A DNA stretch of 64,000 nt, taken from Clostridia bacterium. GTDB taxonomy: Bacteria; Bacillota; Clostridia; Oscillospirales; Acutalibacteraceae. The stretch lies in contig JAGADF010000016.1 of NCBI GenBank assembly GCA_017613735.1, positions 89,292-153,291 on the forward strand. Reading direction: 5' to 3'. The first letter of the stretch is position 1. The number at the start of each line of letters is the position of its first letter. Position numbers and translations under genes: made by a program. This document shows positions 53,516 to 62,361 of this stretch, piece by piece. The notes beneath the pieces are model-generated. The model was not told where the DNA came from, ran no database searches, and worked only from the letters and a program-made list of their open reading frames with translations.

Positions 53516-55959
53516 AGAAAAAAGACAGAGATTTACTTGAAAATATAAAGACCTCGCTTAATACGGTCAGCGAAAACGAAAAGCTTCCCGAATCCTTAAG
53601 TCAGGACAGTATTCTGTCTCTTGTTGAGGGTAAGGAGCAGTCGAAAAAGAACAATATGTCGGGTAAACAGAAAAGGGCTACCGCGTTCGCGACTGTTGCG
53701 GCGGTGTTTGTGCTTTGCGTTTGCGTTTTCTTCGCTCACAGGGCGGCCAAAAATCCCGCGGCGGTTGTTCCCACGCCTAAAACCACTGCGGTTCAGGACA
53801 ACACCTACGGTGACGCACCGCTCTATAAATCCGATTATGAAGCCATTGAACAGCGTTTTGTAAAGTACGCTAAAAAGATTGCCGCCGAGCAAAAGATTAT
53901 GTACGGTCTTGACGGTGTAACCGGTGCTGTTGACGGATTTTCCAAAAACGCAGAAAAGAGCACGGTGTCCGAGGCTAACGGAGCAAAGCAAAATGAAACC
54001 TCAGCTCCCGTTACTGACGGCGAGCCCACCGCCGAAGGCGGAAGGGGCGGCGCAGGCGAGGACGACAATTCCTTCTCAAGCACCAACGTTCAGGTTGAGG
54101 GCGTAGACGAGGCAGATATAGTCAAGACGGACGGCAAATATCTTTATGTAACGTCAAACGATTTCGATTATATCAAGAACTCCAAGGGTGAAAAGACGAA
54201 CATCTCCAACGAAGGCGCGGTAAAGATTGTCGATATCAAAAATCCCGCCGAAATGAAGGTTGTTTCTTCGGTTCTTCCCAAGACAAAGGGCCAGAGCATT
54301 GCGGTCCGCGAAATTTATGTAAACGGCAATAATCTTATTCTTATATGCAACGTCCGCAAGCTTGACGAGAACGGAAACTATTATTGGTATTATTATGACA
54401 ATAATACACTGGTCGTTGTTTACGACATTTCCGACAGAGCCGAGCCTAAGGAAAAGGGCAGATACGAGCAGACGGGCAGTTATCTTTCATCCCGCCTTAT
54501 AGGCAACCGCGTATACGTTTTCTCGAACTATGACGTCAACGTCTATGACGAGGAAACAAAGGTAAGGGAAAACTGTATTCCCAAGTGCGGCGAAAACGGC
54601 AAGCTCGCGCGTATTCCCGCCGAAGATATCGCGGTAATGCGTTCGACCGACCGTACCTCATATCTTGTAATCGGTTCGATTAATTTCTACGGCGACGAGC
54701 TTTCGCCTACCTCAAAGGCGGTTCTCGGCGGCGGCGAGGAGAGCTACTGCACGGCGGACACTCTCTATATCTCCAATTCCGTTTACGATTACGAGCTTTA
54801 CACCCAGCAGCAGCTGACCGACGAGGAAATCACGGTCGATATGGGCAGAACGGAAATTTTCTCCTTCCTTCTCAACGAGGGCAGAATTGAATATAAGAAT
54901 TACGGAACAGTCAGCGGCGTTGTCAACGACCAGTTCTCAATGGACGAACACAACGGCTATTTCAGAATCGCAACGACTGTCGGCTGGAACGGTTACAGCA
55001 TCGTTACGGTGCTTGACAAAAACCTCAAGCGCGTAGGCGAGCTTACAAAGATAGCCGAGGGCGAGCAGATTTATTCGGTAAGATTTATGGGCGACACGGC
55101 TTACGTAGTAACCTTTGAAAACACCGACCCGCTCCACGTAATCGACCTGAGCAATCCCAAGGAACCTAAGATTTTAGGCCAGCTTGAGATACCCGGTTTT
55201 TCGAGCTATCTTCACCCCGTAAGCGATAAGTACATTCTCGGTATCGGTCAGGACAGAAACGAAGAGGGCGAGATGACAACCGAATACGAAAACACAAAGC
55301 TTTCGGTATTCGATATAAGCGACCCGATGAATCCGACTGAGGTCAGCACCCTTGTCCTTGACGGTTATTCCGCCGCTCAGGACAATCACAAGGCATTCGT
55401 AGTTCTTCCCGACGGCTCGTATATGATACCGCTCAACCTCTACTATTACGGCGAGGGCGAGGGCTTCAGAGATATCAGCAGGTCGTTCCGCTTCCTCATC
55501 GACGAAAACGGACAGATTATATCGGGCAACAGCTACTATAACGAGCGCGTTGTCGATATTTACGAAATCCCCGTTGACGAAAAAGAGGAAGAGACGACAA
55601 CCGAAGCCGAAGAAGTCGATTACGACGAATACGAGGAGACTTACTACGAAAACGATTATTACAACACTCATTACACCTATTATAATGATATAAGAAGAAT
55701 CGTTTACGCTAATTCGGTCGTTTATAATATTGGCGATTACTATATCGAAGCGTTTGACCTCGAAAGTGCCGAAAGGCTCGGCGAGGTTCAGGTAACCGAC
55801 AGCAAAAAGTTCTTTGACAGGGATATGGTTTATTATTACAGCCCTGTTTACGAGTATAACGGAGCGGAGATTCCCACGGAATCGGAAGTAACGGATACAA
55901 CCGAAGAGGTTGAGACCTCTCTTGCGGAAACTACAACGGTTGCTGTCACCAACGGCTGA
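53512..55959 (+). CDS. Membrane-anchored beta-propeller protein, candidate anti-sigma sensor
   Basis: 815 residues. Cytoplasmic N-terminus of about 58 residues (DLLENIKTSLNTVSENEKLPESL), a membrane helix (ATAFATVAAVFVLCVCVFFAH, about 57-77), then a large outside part recognised as the bacterial beta-propeller family (VQVEGVDEADIVKTDGKYLYV, GAVKIVDIKNPAEMKVVSSV, DISDRAEPKEKGRYEQTGSYLSSRLIGNRVYVFSNYDV). A Tyr/Glu/Asp-rich loop (DYDEYEETYYENDYYN) and a Thr-rich C-terminus follow. It starts 4 bases inside the sigma gene, so the N-terminal tail probably holds the sigma factor while the propeller senses an outside signal. The sensor role is inference. Confidence 0.82.
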   Translation: MKKKDRDLLENIKTSLNTVSENEKLPESLSQDSILSLVEGKEQSKKNNMSGKQKRATAFATVAAVFVLCVCVFFAHRAAKNPAAVVPTPKTTAVQDNTYGDAPLYKSDYEAIEQRFVKYAKKIAAEQKIMYGLDGVTGAVDGFSKNAEKSTVSEANGAKQNETSAPVTDGEPTAEGGRGGAGEDDNSFSSTNVQVEGVDEADIVKTDGKYLYVTSNDFDYIKNSKGEKTNISNEGAVKIVDIKNPAEMKVVSSVLPKTKGQSIAVREIYVNGNNLILICNVRKLDENGNYYWYYYDNNTLVVVYDISDRAEPKEKGRYEQTGSYLSSRLIGNRVYVFSNYDVNVYDEETKVRENCIPKCGENGKLARIPAEDIAVMRSTDRTSYLVIGSINFYGDELSPTSKAVLGGGEESYCTADTLYISNSVYDYELYTQQQLTDEEITVDMGRTEIFSFLLNEGRIEYKNYGTVSGVVNDQFSMDEHNGYFRIATTVGWNGYSIVTVLDKNLKRVGELTKIAEGEQIYSVRFMGDTAYVVTFENTDPLHVIDLSNPKEPKILGQLEIPGFSSYLHPVSDKYILGIGQDRNEEGEMTTEYENTKLSVFDISDPMNPTEVSTLVLDGYSAAQDNHKAFVVLPDGSYMIPLNLYYYGEGEGFRDISRSFRFLIDENGQIISGNSYYNERVVDIYEIPVDEKEEETTTEAEEVDYDEYEETYYENDYYNTHYTYYNDIRRIVYANSVVYNIGDYYIEAFDLESAERLGEVQVTDSKKFFDRDMVYYYSPVYEYNGAEIPTESEVTDTTEEVETSLAETTTVAVTNG

Positions 55960-55973
55960 ATAAAAACAATAAG

Positions 55974-56005
55974 GAACACTGTTCTCTGAACAGTGTTCTT
56001 TTTTT
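55974..56005 (+). terminator. Terminator after the propeller gene
   Basis: GAACACTGTTC-TCT-GAACAGTGTTC followed by TTTTTTT. Confidence 0.93.
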
Positions 56006-56015
56006 GTGAAAAAAG

Positions 56016-56045
56016 TTGCGTCGGAGAGTGGTTTTGGTGTATAAT
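56016..56045 (+). promoter_or_regulatory. SigA-type promoter of nadB-nadC-rpe
   Basis: TTGCGT (56016-56021), 18-base spacer, TATAAT (56040-56045). No clear NiaR/NrtR palindrome seen beside it. Confidence 0.65.
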
Positions 56046-56085
56046 ATATAATTAATATAGGTATGTCCGTTTTCAGAGGCGAAAT

Positions 56086-57537
56086 ATGGAACAGAAATAT
56101 GACGTATTGATAATCGGCTGCGGCGTCGGCGGCCTTTATACAGCGCTTAATCTTCCCGATGACCTTAAGGTGCTTATGGTCACAAAGTCGGAAGAGACGA
56201 AATCAAACTCCTCTCTTGCTCAGGGCGGGGTTGCGGCTGTGCTGAGCTTTGAGGACGACAGCTTTGACCTTCATATCGAGGACACGCTTATTGCGGGCAA
56301 ACAGATTAACGATATTGACGCGGTCAGAATGCTCGTCAGCGAAGGTCCGGACGACGTAAGAAAGATAATGGAGCTCGGCGTTGATTTTGATAAAAATCCC
56401 GACGGCACTCCGCAGAAAACGCTTGAGGGCGGCCATTCGAGGCGCAGGATTGTTCACCATAAGGACACGACGGGCGCGGAAATCGTCAACAAGCTTCTTT
56501 TACGGGTTAAGGAAAAGAAGAATGTCACTCTTGAGGACAATACAATGGCGATAAGCCTTACAAGAGTGTCTCACGGTTTCAGAGCCGACTTTATTCAGAA
56601 CGGCAAATACGTAAGCGCGTTCGCGTCCTATTGCGTGCTCGCAACGGGCGGTATAGGCAGGGTTTACAAATACACGACGAATCCGTCCGTCGCTACGGGC
56701 GACGGAATCCGTCTGGCTTATGAGCTCGGCGCGACGATAAAGGATTTGCATTTCGTTCAGTTCCATCCGACCGCGTTTAATTCCGAGGGCAGGGAGCAGT
56801 TCCTTATAAGCGAAGCGGTAAGAGGCGAGGGCGCGTACCTTCTCAATTGTAACAGGGAGCGCTTTATGCACCGCTATGACGAAAGGCTTGAACTCGCCCC
56901 GCGCGACGTTGTTTCAAATGCGATAATTATGGAAAGCCGCCGTACGGGCAGCAACAATTTCTATCTCGATATCACCTATAAGGACGCTGGGTTTATTAAG
57001 AACAGATTTCCCGGAATTTATGCGGGCTGTCTTGAAAAGGGCGTCGATATGACAAAGGATTTAATCCCGATTTTCCCGTGTCAGCACTACCTTATGGGCG
57101 GCATTGACGTAAACCTTGATTCGAGAACGAGCATCGACCGCCTTTACGCTGTCGGCGAATGTTCTCATACGGGAGTTCACGGCGCGAACAGACTTGCGAG
57201 CAATTCCCTGCTTGAGGCTCTTGTATTCGGAAGGCACGCCGCCGAGGACATAGCGATAAGGAACAAAACCCACAAAAGCGTTGTCGTTACCGAGCATAAA
57301 GAGGATTATTCGGGCGCTCCGTTACCAAAGGGAATACGAACCGAAATACGCTCTATTATGCAGCGCGCGTATTTTGTAATGCCCGACCTTGCGGCTGTGC
57401 GCAGCGGCAGAAAACGGGTTGAAAGCATTTTAAAGAGATTAAAAACAGGCAAATTTGCCGTAACCGCCGACTACTGCGAAGCGTTAAGCCTTGCGACGGT
57501 CGCGTATATAATACTCAGGGAGGTTGACGAAGAATGA
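56086..57537 (+). CDS. nadB: L-aspartate oxidase
   Basis: 483 residues. N-terminal FAD motif IIGCGVGGLYTALNL, SNSSLAQGGVAAVLSFEDD, EGGHSRRRIVHHKDTTGAEI, and HYLMGGIDVNLDSRTSIDRLYAVGECSHTGVHGANRLASNSLLEALVFG are NadB-specific. It oxidises aspartate to iminoaspartate for quinolinate. Shorter than E. coli NadB (540), losing part of the C-terminal helical domain, as in many Firmicutes. Start ATG 56086 with AGAGGCGAAAT. nadC follows with a 4-base overlap. nadA is not in this window. Confidence 0.94.
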   Translation: MEQKYDVLIIGCGVGGLYTALNLPDDLKVLMVTKSEETKSNSSLAQGGVAAVLSFEDDSFDLHIEDTLIAGKQINDIDAVRMLVSEGPDDVRKIMELGVDFDKNPDGTPQKTLEGGHSRRRIVHHKDTTGAEIVNKLLLRVKEKKNVTLEDNTMAISLTRVSHGFRADFIQNGKYVSAFASYCVLATGGIGRVYKYTTNPSVATGDGIRLAYELGATIKDLHFVQFHPTAFNSEGREQFLISEAVRGEGAYLLNCNRERFMHRYDERLELAPRDVVSNAIIMESRRTGSNNFYLDITYKDAGFIKNRFPGIYAGCLEKGVDMTKDLIPIFPCQHYLMGGIDVNLDSRTSIDRLYAVGECSHTGVHGANRLASNSLLEALVFGRHAAEDIAIRNKTHKSVVVTEHKEDYSGAPLPKGIRTEIRSIMQRAYFVMPDLAAVRSGRKRVESILKRLKTGKFAVTADYCEALSLATVAYIILREVDEE

Positions 57538-58373
57538 TTTTACCGCTCATTTATGTTGACGATATTATTAAAAGGGCTCTTTCGGAGGACATTAACTACG
57601 TTGATGTCGCGACGGATTACCTTATCCCCGAAAACCAGAGAAACCGCGCGTACCTTGTCGCAAAAGAGGACGGAGTTATCTGCGGACTTGAAATAGCGAT
57701 GAGAGTATTTACGCTGCTCGACGATACCTTTACCTTTACGCTTCATTTCAGGGACGGAGACAGGGTGAAAAAGGGAGATAAAATCGCCGAATACGAGGGA
57801 AAAACCGTATTCCTTTTAAAGGGCGAAAGAACCGCGCTCAATCTTCTTCAGCAGCTTTCGGGAGTTGCTACGGCTACGGCGAAAGCGGTTGACGGCGTAA
57901 AGGGAACGAAGGCCCAGATTACCGATACGAGAAAAACCGTGCCTACTTTAAGGGCGCTTCAGAAATATGCCGTAACCTGCGGCGGAGGAAAAAACCACCG
58001 CTTTAACCTTTCGGACGCGGCTATGCTCAAGGACAACCATATTGACGCGGGCGGCGGAATCAGAAATGCGGTCGCCGCGTTAAAAGAAAAAATCGGTCAC
58101 ACGGTTAAAATCGAGGTTGAGACGAGAAATCTTGACGAGGTCAGGGAAGCTCTCGAAGCGGGAGCAGATATAATAATGCTTGACAATATGAGCGTTGAGG
58201 AAATGGCGGACGCCGTTAAGCTTATTGACGGCAGGGCTCTTTCCGAAGCGAGCGGCGGCATTACGAGCGAAAATGTCCGCGCGGTTGCCGAAACGGGAGT
58301 TGATATCATATCGCTCGGCGCGATTACCCACTCGGTAAAGGCTATGGATATTTCAATGAAAATGGTGAAATGA
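57534..58373 (+). CDS. nadC: Nicotinate-nucleotide pyrophosphorylase (carboxylating)
   Basis: 279 residues. LSEDINYVDVATDYLIPE, ERTALNLLQQLSGVATATA, TRKTVPTLRALQKYAVTCGGGKNHRFNLSDAAMLKDNH, and ASGGITSENVRAVAETGVDIISLGAITHS are diagnostic of NadC. It makes nicotinate mononucleotide from quinolinate and PRPP. Start ATG overlaps the nadB stop by 4 bases. rpe follows 1 base after. Confidence 0.95.
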   Translation: MILPLIYVDDIIKRALSEDINYVDVATDYLIPENQRNRAYLVAKEDGVICGLEIAMRVFTLLDDTFTFTLHFRDGDRVKKGDKIAEYEGKTVFLLKGERTALNLLQQLSGVATATAKAVDGVKGTKAQITDTRKTVPTLRALQKYAVTCGGGKNHRFNLSDAAMLKDNHIDAGGGIRNAVAALKEKIGHTVKIEVETRNLDEVREALEAGADIIMLDNMSVEEMADAVKLIDGRALSEASGGITSENVRAVAETGVDIISLGAITHSVKAMDISMKMVK

Positions 58374-58374
58374 T

Positions 58375-59052
58375 ATGAAAAAAATGCTTATTGCTCCGTC
58401 AATTCTTTCCTGTGATTACGGTAAAATGGCCGAAGAGCTTGAAAGAATAGAAAAATGCGGCGCGGACATAGTTCACGTCGACGTTATGGACGGTCATTTC
58501 GTGCCGAATATCACGCTCGGCGCGCCGGTTGTGAAATGCATAAGAAAATACAGTTCTCTGCCGTTTGACGTTCACCTTATGATTTCGGACCCGATTGACT
58601 ATATTGAGGATTTTGTCAATGCGGGCGCGGATTCTATTACAATTCATCTTGAATGTAATTCCGACATAGATAAAACCCTTTCCCTGATTAAGGAAAAGGG
58701 CTGCAAGGCGGCTGTTTCCGTTAAGCCGAAAACTCCCGCAAATGAAGTGTTCGGTTATCTTGACAAGGTTTCAATGGTGCTTGTTATGACTGTTGAACCC
58801 GGTTTCGGCGGGCAGTCGTTTATGGAAGATATGATGCCGAAGGTCAAGGCGATTAAAGAGGAGATTGACCGCAGGGGACTTGACGTGAGTATTCAGGTTG
58901 ACGGCGGCATAGGCGAAAAAACCATTTCCGTCGCCGCTGAAAACGGAGCCGATATCTTCGTTTCGGGCAACGCGCTTTTCAGGGCGGACGATATGGCGCT
59001 TCAGATTAAAAAGTTTAAGGCTCTTGCCGAAAAAAGCTATTGCGGTAAATAA
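58375..59052 (+). CDS. rpe: Ribulose-phosphate 3-epimerase
   Basis: 225-residue TIM barrel. LIAPSILSCDYGKMAEELERIEKCGADIVHVDVMDGHFVPNITLG and VLVMTVEPGFGGQSFMEDMMPKV are Rpe signatures; metal ligands H and D lie in HVDVMDGHF. It interconverts ribulose-5-P and xylulose-5-P. Start ATG 58375 immediately after nadC with GGTGA upstream. Its 3' end overlaps the convergent mecA-like gene by 38 bases. Confidence 0.95.
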   Translation: MKKMLIAPSILSCDYGKMAEELERIEKCGADIVHVDVMDGHFVPNITLGAPVVKCIRKYSSLPFDVHLMISDPIDYIEDFVNAGADSITIHLECNSDIDKTLSLIKEKGCKAAVSVKPKTPANEVFGYLDKVSMVLVMTVEPGFGGQSFMEDMMPKVKAIKEEIDRRGLDVSIQVDGGIGEKTISVAAENGADIFVSGNALFRADDMALQIKKFKALAEKSYCGK

Positions 59053-59569
59053 GAGTTCCGTGCTCTTCGACGCTTGAGGAAAATACGGGAGAATCGGGCA
59101 AAAGGGAAGCGTATTCCCTTATGTTTAATTGTAAAGTCGGTTTGAAACCTGCTTTCGGAACAAGAATAAGAGCGTAACCGCTTTTGTATCTGTAAAGGCT
59201 CGCCTCTCTCGATTTTCTTTCGGGTCGGCATTGTTCAACGAATGAGCACAGAGAGGAAAAATCCTTAAAATAGGCGTTTAAAAACGGACTTTCCTTTTTA
59301 ATTCTGAACTTTCCCGTTTTACCGTTTTTACCGAGGGTAAATTCGATTTTACAGCCCGCAAGCGAGCGGCTGACTTCGATTAACATTCTGTCTCTCGGGT
59401 CAATATCGCGCCCCAGCGAGTTTCTCGCCTCTTCAAGCAAGGTCCATATTACCCGACGGGTTTCGATATTCGAATAATCAAGCTCTTCAAACGAAATTCC
59501 AAGCTCTTTCATATCTTCGTCGGAGAGCAATATGTAAAAGCTGTTTTCGTTAACGCTTTCAATTTTCAT
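59015..59569 (-). CDS. mecA: MecA-like ClpC adaptor protein
   Basis: 184 residues. MKIESVNENSFYILLSDEDMKELGISFEELDYSNIETRRVIWTLLEEA matches the N-terminal MecA domain (IxVTLSxEDLxExNI pattern), and the C-terminal half (FSSLCSFVEQCRPE... SLYRYKSGYALILVPK) resembles the ClpC-binding domain. In Bacillus MecA delivers proteins to ClpCP and blocks competence. Shorter than the usual 210-220. ATG 59569 follows GGGGGTG; a longer frame upstream would cover that site. Convergent overlap of 38 bases with rpe. Confidence 0.8.
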   Translation of the reverse strand: MKIESVNENSFYILLSDEDMKELGISFEELDYSNIETRRVIWTLLEEARNSLGRDIDPRDRMLIEVSRSLAGCKIEFTLGKNGKTGKFRIKKESPFLNAYFKDFSSLCSFVEQCRPERKSREASLYRYKSGYALILVPKAGFKPTLQLNIREYASLLPDSPVFSSSVEEHGTLIYRNSFFRQEP

Positions 59570-59655
59570 TAAAACACCCCCGTGCGCCCCTATTTTTATA
59601 ATATTAAGCGTACAGGTCTTTAGCAACTGATTTTTTATGGAAAAGAGGGATATTC

Positions 59656-60723
59656 TTGGCAACCGATCGTGCTGCGATGCCGCAGGAGGTTAAGGACACA
59701 AGAAAATATTCGCTCGGCACGCTTCTTATGCTTGCGCCGCTTGTCGTTATGTCGACCTACTATTACGGCGAAAGGGCGTTGAGAATGACGCTGATTTCGG
59801 TATTGACAGCAGTTATTGCGGAGTATGTCGGCTCTGTTTTTGTTCGCAAAAAGGCGACTCTTGCCGACTTGAACGCGCTTTGCATAGGCGTTATGATACC
59901 GCTTCTTTTACCCGCAAGCAGTCCTTTATGGCTTCCGCTTGTAGGCGTTGTTTTCGCAATAGTTGCGGTCAAGCTTCCCTTCGGAAACGCGAGAAGCAAT
60001 ATGTTTGAGCCGGTAAGCGCGGCGATTGCTTTTCTGACAATATGCAGTAAGGCTTATATGTTCGGCTACCCGAAGGTAGGTGTCATTACTTATCAGAGCA
60101 CCATTCTTCAGCCCGATTATGTTGCGGGAACGTCGCTTGCGTCAATGCTTTATCAGAGCAATTCCATAGGCACTAACTTAATAAGCATGCTCGACCTTTG
60201 GATAGGCTCGTTTGTCGGGCCTATGGGCGCGACCTGCGGATTCGCTTTTCTCGCCATAATTATTTCAATGTTCTTTTCGAGAAGGGACGAGCTCTGGGCG
60301 ACGGGCAGCTTTATTCTCACCGCGGCTTTATACGCCTTCCTTTTCCCGAGAGTTCTCACGGGCAGAATCGTGTCGGTCGCTATGGAGCTGTCGGCGGGTA
60401 TGCTTGTATTCGCGGCGATATTCTTAATTACGAATCCCGCGATACTTCCGAAAACGAGAAACGGAAAGATTTTCTTCGGCGTTTTCGCTGCGCTTCTCAC
60501 AATGCTTATGCGCTCGTTCGGCGTTTTTGAAGAGGGCGTATGCTTCGCCGTTCTTATTACAAACGCATTAAGCGAGCAGTTTGATAAAATCCGCATTCCC
60601 TCGTTCAGGCGCAGACAGCCCGAAAAGGCTCCGCTTTCCGACGAGGAATTTGAAAGAATCACGGACGCTTCGTTCATAGACGTAGGCGAGGCTCCGAGCG
60701 CGGGAGGTGTCGGTAATGAATAA
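59656..60723 (+). CDS. rnfD: RnfD/NqrB-like membrane subunit
   Basis: 355 residues with about eight to ten membrane segments. It follows the RnfD pattern (DTRKYSLGTLLMLAPLVVMSTYYYGERAL, KLPFGNARSNMFEPVSAAIAFL, LFLITNPAILP-like C-terminal half). The GPMGATCG segment lines up with the threonine-bearing motif where FMN is covalently attached in RnfD, and the threonine is kept. RnfD normally works in a six-subunit ferredoxin:NAD+ oxidoreductase ion pump. Here only D, E and A homologues are found, in the standard order but without C, G and B. The start is TTG 59656 with GAGGG. Confidence 0.8.
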   Translation: MATDRAAMPQEVKDTRKYSLGTLLMLAPLVVMSTYYYGERALRMTLISVLTAVIAEYVGSVFVRKKATLADLNALCIGVMIPLLLPASSPLWLPLVGVVFAIVAVKLPFGNARSNMFEPVSAAIAFLTICSKAYMFGYPKVGVITYQSTILQPDYVAGTSLASMLYQSNSIGTNLISMLDLWIGSFVGPMGATCGFAFLAIIISMFFSRRDELWATGSFILTAALYAFLFPRVLTGRIVSVAMELSAGMLVFAAIFLITNPAILPKTRNGKIFFGVFAALLTMLMRSFGVFEEGVCFAVLITNALSEQFDKIRIPSFRRRQPEKAPLSDEEFERITDASFIDVGEAPSAGGVGNE

Positions 60724-61762
60724 CAGTTCCTTCGGCGAAACCTTCAGACGCGGAATAATAACAAATAATCCGTTGCTGTTTCAGATAATGGGCGTTTGTC
60801 CCGTTGTCGCGATAGCCCTTAGCGTTAAAACCGCGGCGGTCGTTGCGGTTATCAACGCGCTTGAGCTTATAATAATTGAGCTTTTAAGCTGTCTTTTATT
60901 CAAAAAACTGAAAAGACATTTCAGAGTGCTTATCTATGCGGTTCTCGGCTTTGCGATTAACCTTCCTCTGCTTGCCGCTATAAGCAGGCACCTGCCCGAC
61001 CTTACCGAAAGCATAGGCATTTTCCTTCCGCTTCTCGCGGTAAACTCCGTAATAGCGGTAAAATGCGAAACCTTTGCGGTCAAGAATACGGTCAGGGACA
61101 CGGTTTTTGATTCAATAGCGACCGCCATAGGCTACGGCATAGTCACCGTCGCCGTCGGCGCGGCGCGCGAGGCGCTCGGTTCGGGAACGATTTTCGGAAA
61201 GCCCATAGGACTTCCCTATACCGCCGAAGCTTTTCTCGCCCCGCTCGGAGGTTTTCTGATACTCGGTTTCTTTGCGGCGATAGTCAAGGGACTGACCGCC
61301 AAAAAGTATTCCGAAGAGGTTAACGCGTCAATGCTTGACACCTCGCAGATACGCATGCTCCACATAAAGCACCTTAAACAGCTTATCGATGAGAGCGGCG
61401 ACGACGATATATTCTTCGACGACTCCGTGCTTAACGACCTTGAGCCTAAGCAGTCGATTTTCAGAAGAAAACAGAAAACCGTCGCTCCCGAACAGACGAT
61501 AGTTATTCCCGAGGAGATTCAGAGTTTTTCCGAACCCGAGGAAAAGGAAGAGGAAAAAACTGTCGGCTATCAGCCGTTTGCGGATTTGTTAAAGACTCTT
61601 GAAAAACACGAGCCGGAAATCGTTGTCGAGGCGACCGAGCCCGAGCCCGACCCGCTTGAGCTTAACGAGGAGTGGGAGGTTCGGGACGAAGAGCTTCTCG
61701 AATCGGTTGAAGAAACCGAAAAAGCTTCCGACGAACAGCAGGACGGAGGTGACGGGCAGTGA
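60716..61762 (+). CDS. rnfE: RnfE/NqrD-like membrane subunit with acidic C-terminal tail
   Basis: 348 residues. The first 205 are RnfE-like: GIITNNPLLFQIMGVCPVVAIALSV (keeps one cluster cysteine), GIFLPLLAVNSVIAVKCETFAVKN where the second expected cysteine (NC) is Ser, and AREALGSGTIFG. After the last helix, about 140 extra residues form a charged cytoplasmic tail (LIDESGDDDIFFDDSV, EEKEEEKTVGYQPFADLLKTLEKHEP, ESVEETEKASDEQQ) not found in standard RnfE. I took ATG 60716 with GGGAGG 8 bases before it. It overlaps rnfD by 8 bases and the RnfA-like gene by 4. Confidence 0.8.
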   Translation: MNNSSFGETFRRGIITNNPLLFQIMGVCPVVAIALSVKTAAVVAVINALELIIIELLSCLLFKKLKRHFRVLIYAVLGFAINLPLLAAISRHLPDLTESIGIFLPLLAVNSVIAVKCETFAVKNTVRDTVFDSIATAIGYGIVTVAVGAAREALGSGTIFGKPIGLPYTAEAFLAPLGGFLILGFFAAIVKGLTAKKYSEEVNASMLDTSQIRMLHIKHLKQLIDESGDDDIFFDDSVLNDLEPKQSIFRRKQKTVAPEQTIVIPEEIQSFSEPEEKEEEKTVGYQPFADLLKTLEKHEPEIVVEATEPEPDPLELNEEWEVRDEELLESVEETEKASDEQQDGGDGQ

Positions 61763-62352
61763 GTTATTTCTTCTTTGATTTATTCTCCGCCGCTCTTTAT
61801 GCGTGTGTTATTCAGAATTTCATATTCACGGGCGGTTACGGCGCGAGCGAGGCTATAAGAATGTCCGCCAAGCCGAAAAACCTTTTCCCGCTGTCGATAT
61901 TTATTGTCTATTTTACGACGGTTACTTCGGTTATCTGCCGTATTCTTGAGCTGACGTCCTTTGTTTCGGGACTTGAGGCGCTTTATCATAATATGATTTT
62001 CTACGGCGTGCTGTGTATTCTCTATCTCGTTACTCTTGTTGTTGTTCTCGGCTTCCACGCGCCGAAAAGAGTTGTAAGAAGAGTCGGCATCGCCGCGTTC
62101 AACACCCTCGTTCTTTCGGTTCCGTTCATCAACTACCGCGCGGGCTTTAACCTTGTCGGCGCAATCGGTTCGGGCATAGGCGCGGGCATAGCCTTTGTGC
62201 TTGCGGTTTTGCTTATAAATACGGGACTTCAGAAGCTCGAACAGAACACGTCGATTCCGCGTCATTTCAAGGGCACTCCCGCGATATTTATCTATGTCGC
62301 GATTCTGTCGCTCGGCTTTATGGCGCTTACGGGCAAATCAATTTTTATTTAA
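61759..62352 (+). CDS. rnfA: RnfA/NqrE-like membrane subunit
   Basis: 197 residues, six membrane segments. QNFIFTGGYGAS aligns with NNFVLxxFLGxCPF of RnfA, replacing the cluster cysteine by Ser and dropping the CPF motif. GIAAFNTLVLS aligns with the PLITTNCAVLG segment with the second cysteine lost. GIGAGIAFVLAVLLINTGLQKLEQNTSIPRHFKGTPAIFIYVAILSLGFMALTG is RnfA-like at the C-terminus. The fold is clearly Rnf, the electron-transfer ligands are not. Start GTG 61759 overlaps rnfE by 4 bases. Confidence 0.78.
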   Translation: MSYFFFDLFSAALYACVIQNFIFTGGYGASEAIRMSAKPKNLFPLSIFIVYFTTVTSVICRILELTSFVSGLEALYHNMIFYGVLCILYLVTLVVVLGFHAPKRVVRRVGIAAFNTLVLSVPFINYRAGFNLVGAIGSGIGAGIAFVLAVLLINTGLQKLEQNTSIPRHFKGTPAIFIYVAILSLGFMALTGKSIFI

Positions 62353-62361
62353 GGATTTATA

